From Flavobacterium sp. (GTDB lineage: Bacteria > Bacteroidota > Bacteroidia > Flavobacteriales > Flavobacteriaceae), in assembly GCF_020217025.1 (NCBI RefSeq), contig NZ_JAIWOF010000174.1, forward strand, positions 1 through 10,000: a DNA stretch of 10,000 nucleotides, given 5' to 3'. Positions 7,401 to 10,000 of the stretch are shown piece by piece (position 1 is the stretch's first letter; every line of letters starts with the position of its first letter). A model generated the notes under the pieces. The model saw only the letters and a list, made by a program, of their open reading frames with translations, was not told the DNA's origin and did not search any database. A program made the translations under genes and the position numbers.

Positions 7401-8108
7401 ATGGAAAATCAAAATGAGAATTACTTAGATAATCATTTCATTCATAAAAGCAACTGGCTTAGAGCGGCTGTTTTGGGTGCTAATGACGGCATATTATCAA
7501 CTTCAAGTTTAGCTATTGGTGTTGCTGCCGCTAGTGAATTTAGAGAGCCAATTGTTTTAGCAACCTTAGCCGGTTTAGTAGCTGGAGCATTGTCAATGGC
7601 TGCAGGTGAATATGTTTCTGTAAGTTCTCAAACTGATGTTGAACATGCCGATATTGAAAGAGAAAAAATTGAACTTGATGAAATGCCTGAGCTTGAATTA
7701 CAACGTTTAGCAACAATTTATGAAGAAAGAGGTTTAAAAAAAGAGACTGCTTTATTGGTTGCTAAAGAATTAACAGCTCATGATGCATTAGGCGCTCACA
7801 TTCGTGATGAACTAGGAATCAATGAAATTAGTCAGGCAAATCCGTTACAAGCAGCAATGGCTTCTGGTGTTGCGTTTACAGTTGGAGGTATTTTACCATT
7901 GTTGGTAACATTATTTTTCCCGGTACACAACATGGAATATTATCTTTATGGTTTGGCAATTCTATTTTTAGGATTCTTAGGTGCTTTAGCCGCTAAAACT
8001 GGAGGTTCAAACATTGTTAAAGCTGTAATCCGTGTTACCTTTTGGGGAACGATAGCAATGGTATTAACCGCTATTGTGGGACATCTTTTTGGAGTTCAAA
8101 TAGCTTAA
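7401..8108 (+). CDS. VIT1/CCC1-family Fe2+/Mn2+ transporter
   Basis: A 235-residue membrane protein with the family signature AAVLGANDGILSTSSLAIGV in the first helix (about 22-41; D29 corresponds by eye to the helix-1 Asp of plant VIT1). The second conserved block GALSMAAGEYVSVSSQ is at about 62-77, holding M66 and E70. A Glu-rich cytoplasmic stretch follows (about 81-140), with many acidic residues suited to binding ferrous or manganous ions. Three C-terminal helices lie at about 151-172, 180-198 and 206-230. Length is typical for bacterial members. By family knowledge, these proteins export Fe2+/Mn2+, and sometimes other divalent ions, from the cytoplasm in exchange for protons. As the last gene of the cluster it suggests a broad metal-detoxification unit. 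The ATG at 7401 is the first in frame and leaves a short 19-base gap. Confidence 0.92.
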   Translation: MENQNENYLDNHFIHKSNWLRAAVLGANDGILSTSSLAIGVAAASEFREPIVLATLAGLVAGALSMAAGEYVSVSSQTDVEHADIEREKIELDEMPELELQRLATIYEERGLKKETALLVAKELTAHDALGAHIRDELGINEISQANPLQAAMASGVAFTVGGILPLLVTLFFPVHNMEYYLYGLAILFLGFLGALAAKTGGSNIVKAVIRVTFWGTIAMVLTAIVGHLFGVQIA

Positions 8109-8140
8109 ACAAAATATAAAATTTCAAAAACATTTTGTTT
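8107..8140. terminator. Candidate AT-rich terminator after the metal cluster
   Basis: AAACAAAAT (8107-8115) and ATTTTGTTT (8132-8140) form a perfect 9-bp inverted repeat with a 16-base loop. The repeat overlaps the stop codon of the VIT-family gene (8106-8108). The stem is almost all A-T and no long U-run follows, so termination would be weak. The 3' arm also contains the TTG (8135-8137) that serves as the likely -33 element of the next promoter. Confidence 0.4.
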
Positions 8141-8167
8141 ATTCGGAAATTTAGTTGTTACCTTTGC
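8135..8167 (+). promoter_or_regulatory. Bacteroidota-type promoter of the his operon
   Basis: TTG at 8135-8137 and TACCTTTG at 8159-8166 (followed by C) match the Bacteroidota -33/-7 pattern TTG...TAnnTTTG, with a 21-base spacer within the usual range. Transcription would start near 8173, about 18 bases before the leader-peptide ATG at 8191. Of the promoter candidates in this window, this one matches the consensus best. It supports independent transcription of the histidine genes from the metal cluster. Confidence 0.7.
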
Positions 8168-8190
8168 AGAGTTAAATAATAACAGAAATT

Positions 8191-8241
8191 ATGTTTTTAA
8201 ATCAATTACATCATCATCATACCTCCGCTCAAGCGAAGTAA
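8191..8241 (+). CDS. hisL: His operon leader peptide (four consecutive His codons)
   Basis: A 16-codon ORF encoding MFLNQLHHHHTSAQAK, with His codons 7-10 (CAT x4, 8209-8220) and stop TAA at 8239-8241. It lies between a promoter and an intrinsic terminator just upstream of hisG, the position of his leader peptides in enteric bacteria. The peptide itself is not expected to have a function. Slow decoding of the His run when charged tRNA-His is scarce would stall the ribosome and change folding of the leader RNA. No Shine-Dalgarno sequence is seen before the ATG, as is usual in this phylum. The symbol hisL is used by analogy with Escherichia coli. Confidence 0.85.
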   Translation: MFLNQLHHHHTSAQAK

Positions 8242-8256
8242 TGATGCTATGTAATT
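8204..8256 (+). promoter_or_regulatory. His leader hairpin (1:2), competing with the antiterminator
   Basis: AATTACAT (8204-8211) pairs perfectly with ATGTAATT (8249-8256), and the CAT repeats of the His run pair further with ATGATG (8241-8246). Inside is a small CGC-TCAA-GCG hairpin (8226-8235). The His codons thus form the 5' arm, so a ribosome stalled on them prevents this hairpin. When formed, it encloses the antiterminator strand at 8228-8235 and leaves the terminator free to fold. Confidence 0.65.
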
Positions 8257-8285
8257 AAATCATATAAATCAGAAACCCGTTTGAG
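8228..8285 (+). promoter_or_regulatory. His attenuator antiterminator pairing (2:3)
   Basis: CTCAAGCG (8228-8235) can pair with CGTTTGAG (8278-8285) over 8 positions, seven Watson-Crick and one G-U. The second strand is the 5' arm of the terminator, so the two structures exclude each other. The same TCAAGCG sequence recurs at 8290-8296 in the terminator 3' arm, so the leader copy acts as its competitor. A ribosome stalled at the first His codons would leave 8228-8235 free. One that reaches the stop codon would cover it. Confidence 0.65.
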
Positions 8286-8304
8286 TACATCAAGCGGGTT
8301 TTTT
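8273..8304 (+). terminator. Intrinsic terminator of the his attenuator
   Basis: AAACCCGTTTGA (8273-8284) pairs with TCAAGCGGGTTT (8290-8301) over 12 positions, with one G-U pair, around loop GTACA. It ends in six T residues (8299-8304). This is the strongest hairpin seen in the window. It lies between the leader ORF and hisG, so it would stop transcription before the structural genes unless the antiterminator forms. Confidence 0.88.
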
Positions 8305-8359
8305 ATTGTTAATCATTTTTAAAATCCCTTGGTGTACTTTTTTAAAACAAAATTTAAAA

Positions 8360-9217
8360 ATGAACACACTAAAAATTGCTATTCAAAAATCAGGTCGATT
8401 ACACGATGAAAGTATTCAAATCTTAAAAGATTGTGGAATTTCAGTGTACAATGGTAACGACCAACTCAAAGTTACTGCTTCCAATTTTCCTTTAGAAGTT
8501 TACTATTTAAGAAATTCTGATATTCCACAATATTTGATTGATGGTGTGGTAGATATTGCGATTGTTGGTGATAATTTATTAGTTGAAAAAGGGCAAAACA
8601 TTCAAATTGCTGAGAAATTAGGATTTTCAAAATGCAAAGTTTCGGTTGCCGTACCAAAGAACTTCAACTACAATTCGATTCAAGATTTAAACGGATTACG
8701 AGTTGCAACTTCCTATCCAAAAACCGTTGTGGATTACTTTTCTTCGAAAGGAATTTCAGTAGACATTCACCAAATCTCAGGTTCTGTTGAAATTGCTCCA
8801 AACATCGGACTTTCAGATGCTATTGTAGATATTGTTTCTAGCGGAAGTACGCTATTCAAAAACGGTTTAAAAGAAGTCGAAGTGATTTTAAAAAGTGAAG
8901 CTGTTTTGGCCGTTTCTCCAAGAATTTCGGATGAAGCAAAGCAATTAGTTTCAAAACTTCAATTCCGAATTCAATCCGTTTTACGTTCGAGAAAATCGAA
9001 ATACATTTTGATGAATGTTCCCAATGATAAAATTTCAGAAATCAGTAAAATTCTTCCTGTTTTAAAAAGTCCAACAGTGATGCCATTAGCTGAAGAAGGA
9101 TGGAGTAGTGTGCATTCCGTAATTGATGAAGATAAATTTTGGGAAGTCATCGACCAATTAAAAGAAGCCGGAGCTGAAGGCATTTTGGTTTGCCCAATTG
9201 AGAAAATGGTCCTTTAA
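8360..9217 (+). CDS. hisG: ATP phosphoribosyltransferase, long form (HisG)
   Basis: First enzyme of histidine biosynthesis: it joins ATP and PRPP to give phosphoribosyl-ATP in the cytoplasm. The start at 8360 gives 285 residues beginning MNTLKIAIQKSGRL, the conserved HisG N-terminus. The frame is open back to 8306, but that would place the start on the attenuator terminator, so 8360 is preferred. The PRPP-binding motif DAIVDIVSSGSTL lies at 153-165. Residues about 212-285 match the C-terminal ACT-like regulatory domain of the long, hexameric form, with PTVMPLAEEGW at 238-248. Long-form enzymes do not need HisZ and are feedback-inhibited by histidine. Expression is probably also controlled by the attenuator upstream. 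hisD follows after 35 bases. Confidence 0.96.
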   Translation: MNTLKIAIQKSGRLHDESIQILKDCGISVYNGNDQLKVTASNFPLEVYYLRNSDIPQYLIDGVVDIAIVGDNLLVEKGQNIQIAEKLGFSKCKVSVAVPKNFNYNSIQDLNGLRVATSYPKTVVDYFSSKGISVDIHQISGSVEIAPNIGLSDAIVDIVSSGSTLFKNGLKEVEVILKSEAVLAVSPRISDEAKQLVSKLQFRIQSVLRSRKSKYILMNVPNDKISEISKILPVLKSPTVMPLAEEGWSSVHSVIDEDKFWEVIDQLKEAGAEGILVCPIEKMVL

Positions 9218-9252
9218 AAGAAAACAGAGAATAGAATTTAGAAAATAAAATC

Positions 9253-10000
9253 ATGAAAAAAATATACAACCCTCAACCCGAAACTTGGTCAGAAATTTGT
9301 AAACGACCAACGCAAACTTTCTCAGACGTAGAAGAAACGGTGAAGCAAATTTTTAAAGAAGTACAACAAAAAGGAGACAAAGCCATTGCAAAATATGCTT
9401 CCTTCTTTGATGGCGTTACTTTAGAAAATATCCAAGTCACTCAAGAAGAAATTGAAATTGCTAAAAATGAAGTTTCTAAGGAACTAAAAGAAGCCATTCA
9501 ATTAGCCAAATCAAATATCGAACAATTTCACGCTGCTCAAAAAACAGATAAAATTGTAGTAGAAACTACTATCGGAGTTACGTGTTGGCAAGAAAAAAGA
9601 CCAATTCAAAAAGTGGGTTTATACATTCCAGGTGGAACTGCTCCTTTGTTTTCAACGGTTTTAATGTTGGCTGTTCCAGCAAAGTTAGCAGGTTGTAAAG
9701 AAATTGTATTATGTTCGCCATCGGATAAAAATGGAAAAATTAATTCCGCAATTCTATATGCTGCAAATTTATGTGGCGTAACTAAAATCTACAAAGTAGG
9801 CGGAATACAAGCTATTGCAGGAATGACATTTGGAACTGAAACCATTCCGCAAGTGTATAAAATCTTCGGACCTGGTAACCAATTTGTAACGATTGCAAAA
9901 CAATTTGCATCTCAAAACGGAGTAGCTATCGATATGCCAGCAGGACCAAGTGAATTATTAGTATATGCAGATGAAACGGCAATTCCAAGTTTCGTAGCTT
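9253..10000 (+). CDS. hisD: Histidinol dehydrogenase, N-terminal part (3' end outside window)
   Basis: The frame opens at ATG 9253 and runs off the window after 249 codons; family proteins are about 430 residues, so just over half is present. HisD is a zinc enzyme that oxidises L-histidinol to histidine with two NAD+, the last step of the pathway. Visible motifs are VGLYIPGGTAPLFSTVLML (121-139) with PAKLAGC (142-148), then GGIQAIAGMTFGT (183-195) and the signature stretch FGPGNQFVTIAKQ (205-217) leading to IDMPAGPSE (226-234). By comparison with E. coli, the zinc ligands (a Gln-His pair and later Asp/His) lie just beyond the window. The hisG-hisD order is the common start of his operons. Confidence 0.96.
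   Translation, partial: MKKIYNPQPETWSEICKRPTQTFSDVEETVKQIFKEVQQKGDKAIAKYASFFDGVTLENIQVTQEEIEIAKNEVSKELKEAIQLAKSNIEQFHAAQKTDKIVVETTIGVTCWQEKRPIQKVGLYIPGGTAPLFSTVLMLAVPAKLAGCKEIVLCSPSDKNGKINSAILYAANLCGVTKIYKVGGIQAIAGMTFGTETIPQVYKIFGPGNQFVTIAKQFASQNGVAIDMPAGPSELLVYADETAIPSFVA

Noticed and set aside
8209..8220. CAT x4 as a simple-sequence repeat
   Set aside because: It is in frame as His codons of the leader peptide and pairs with downstream leader sequence, so a regulatory reading explains it better.
8306..8359. N-terminal extension of HisG to a TTG at 8306
   Set aside because: The extra 18 residues are not HisG-like, and the start would lie right against the attenuator terminator; ATG 8360 gives the conserved MNTLKIAIQKSGR start.
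8472..9183. Minus-strand ORFs at 8472-8657 and 8971-9183
   Set aside because: Both are antisense to hisG, whose own frame is fully conserved.
1..10000. CRISPR array, insertion sequence, phage or defence genes
   Set aside because: No regularly spaced repeats, terminal inverted repeats with a transposase, or related domains were seen; the window is metal efflux plus histidine biosynthesis.

Overview
The window looks like the chromosome of a member of the Bacteroidota, most likely a flavobacterium. The DNA is AT-rich. Shine-Dalgarno sequences are absent or weak, and genes start after A-rich stretches. Two promoter candidates carry the Bacteroidota -7 element TAnnTTTG. The protein repertoire also fits: a CzcA-TolC fusion efflux pump, a lipoprotein adaptor and a long-form HisG. 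The assignment is by inspection only. All genes run on the + strand.

Positions 1-8108 are a heavy-metal response and export module. It opens with the 3' part of a two-component sensor histidine kinase (1-849). A direct/inverted repeat overlaps the kinase stop codon and sits just upstream of a weak TAnnTTTG promoter, as expected of a response-regulator operator. Next come a small exported histidine-bearing protein (935-1312), a 1444-residue polypeptide joining a CzcA-type RND pump to a TolC-type outer-membrane factor (1405-5739), the periplasmic adaptor lipoprotein (5749-6861), a four-helix histidine-rich membrane protein resembling DUF2231 (6875-7381) and a VIT1/CCC1-family iron/manganese transporter (7401-8108). 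From 1405 to 8108 gene spacing is 9-20 bases, so these genes are probably one operon. The pump, adaptor and outer-membrane factor would form a tripartite export system for divalent cations. Pump residues favour Zn/Co/Cd over Cu.

Positions 8109-10000 are the start of a histidine biosynthesis operon. A TAnnTTTG promoter (about 8135-8167) precedes a 16-codon leader ORF (8191-8241) with four consecutive His codons. Mutually exclusive RNA hairpins and a strong intrinsic terminator (8273-8304) follow, then hisG (8360-9217) and hisD (9253 to the window edge). This is a complete His-codon transcription attenuator readable directly from the sequence.

No tRNA, rRNA, CRISPR array, insertion sequence or phage gene was seen. 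No gene-free stretch exceeds 300 bases; the longest are 850-934, 1313-1404 and 8109-8359, all described as regulatory DNA. The most noteworthy points are the His attenuator, the pump/TolC fusion with a signal-peptide-like segment and an A7 tract exactly at the joint, and the putative operator at 838-860.
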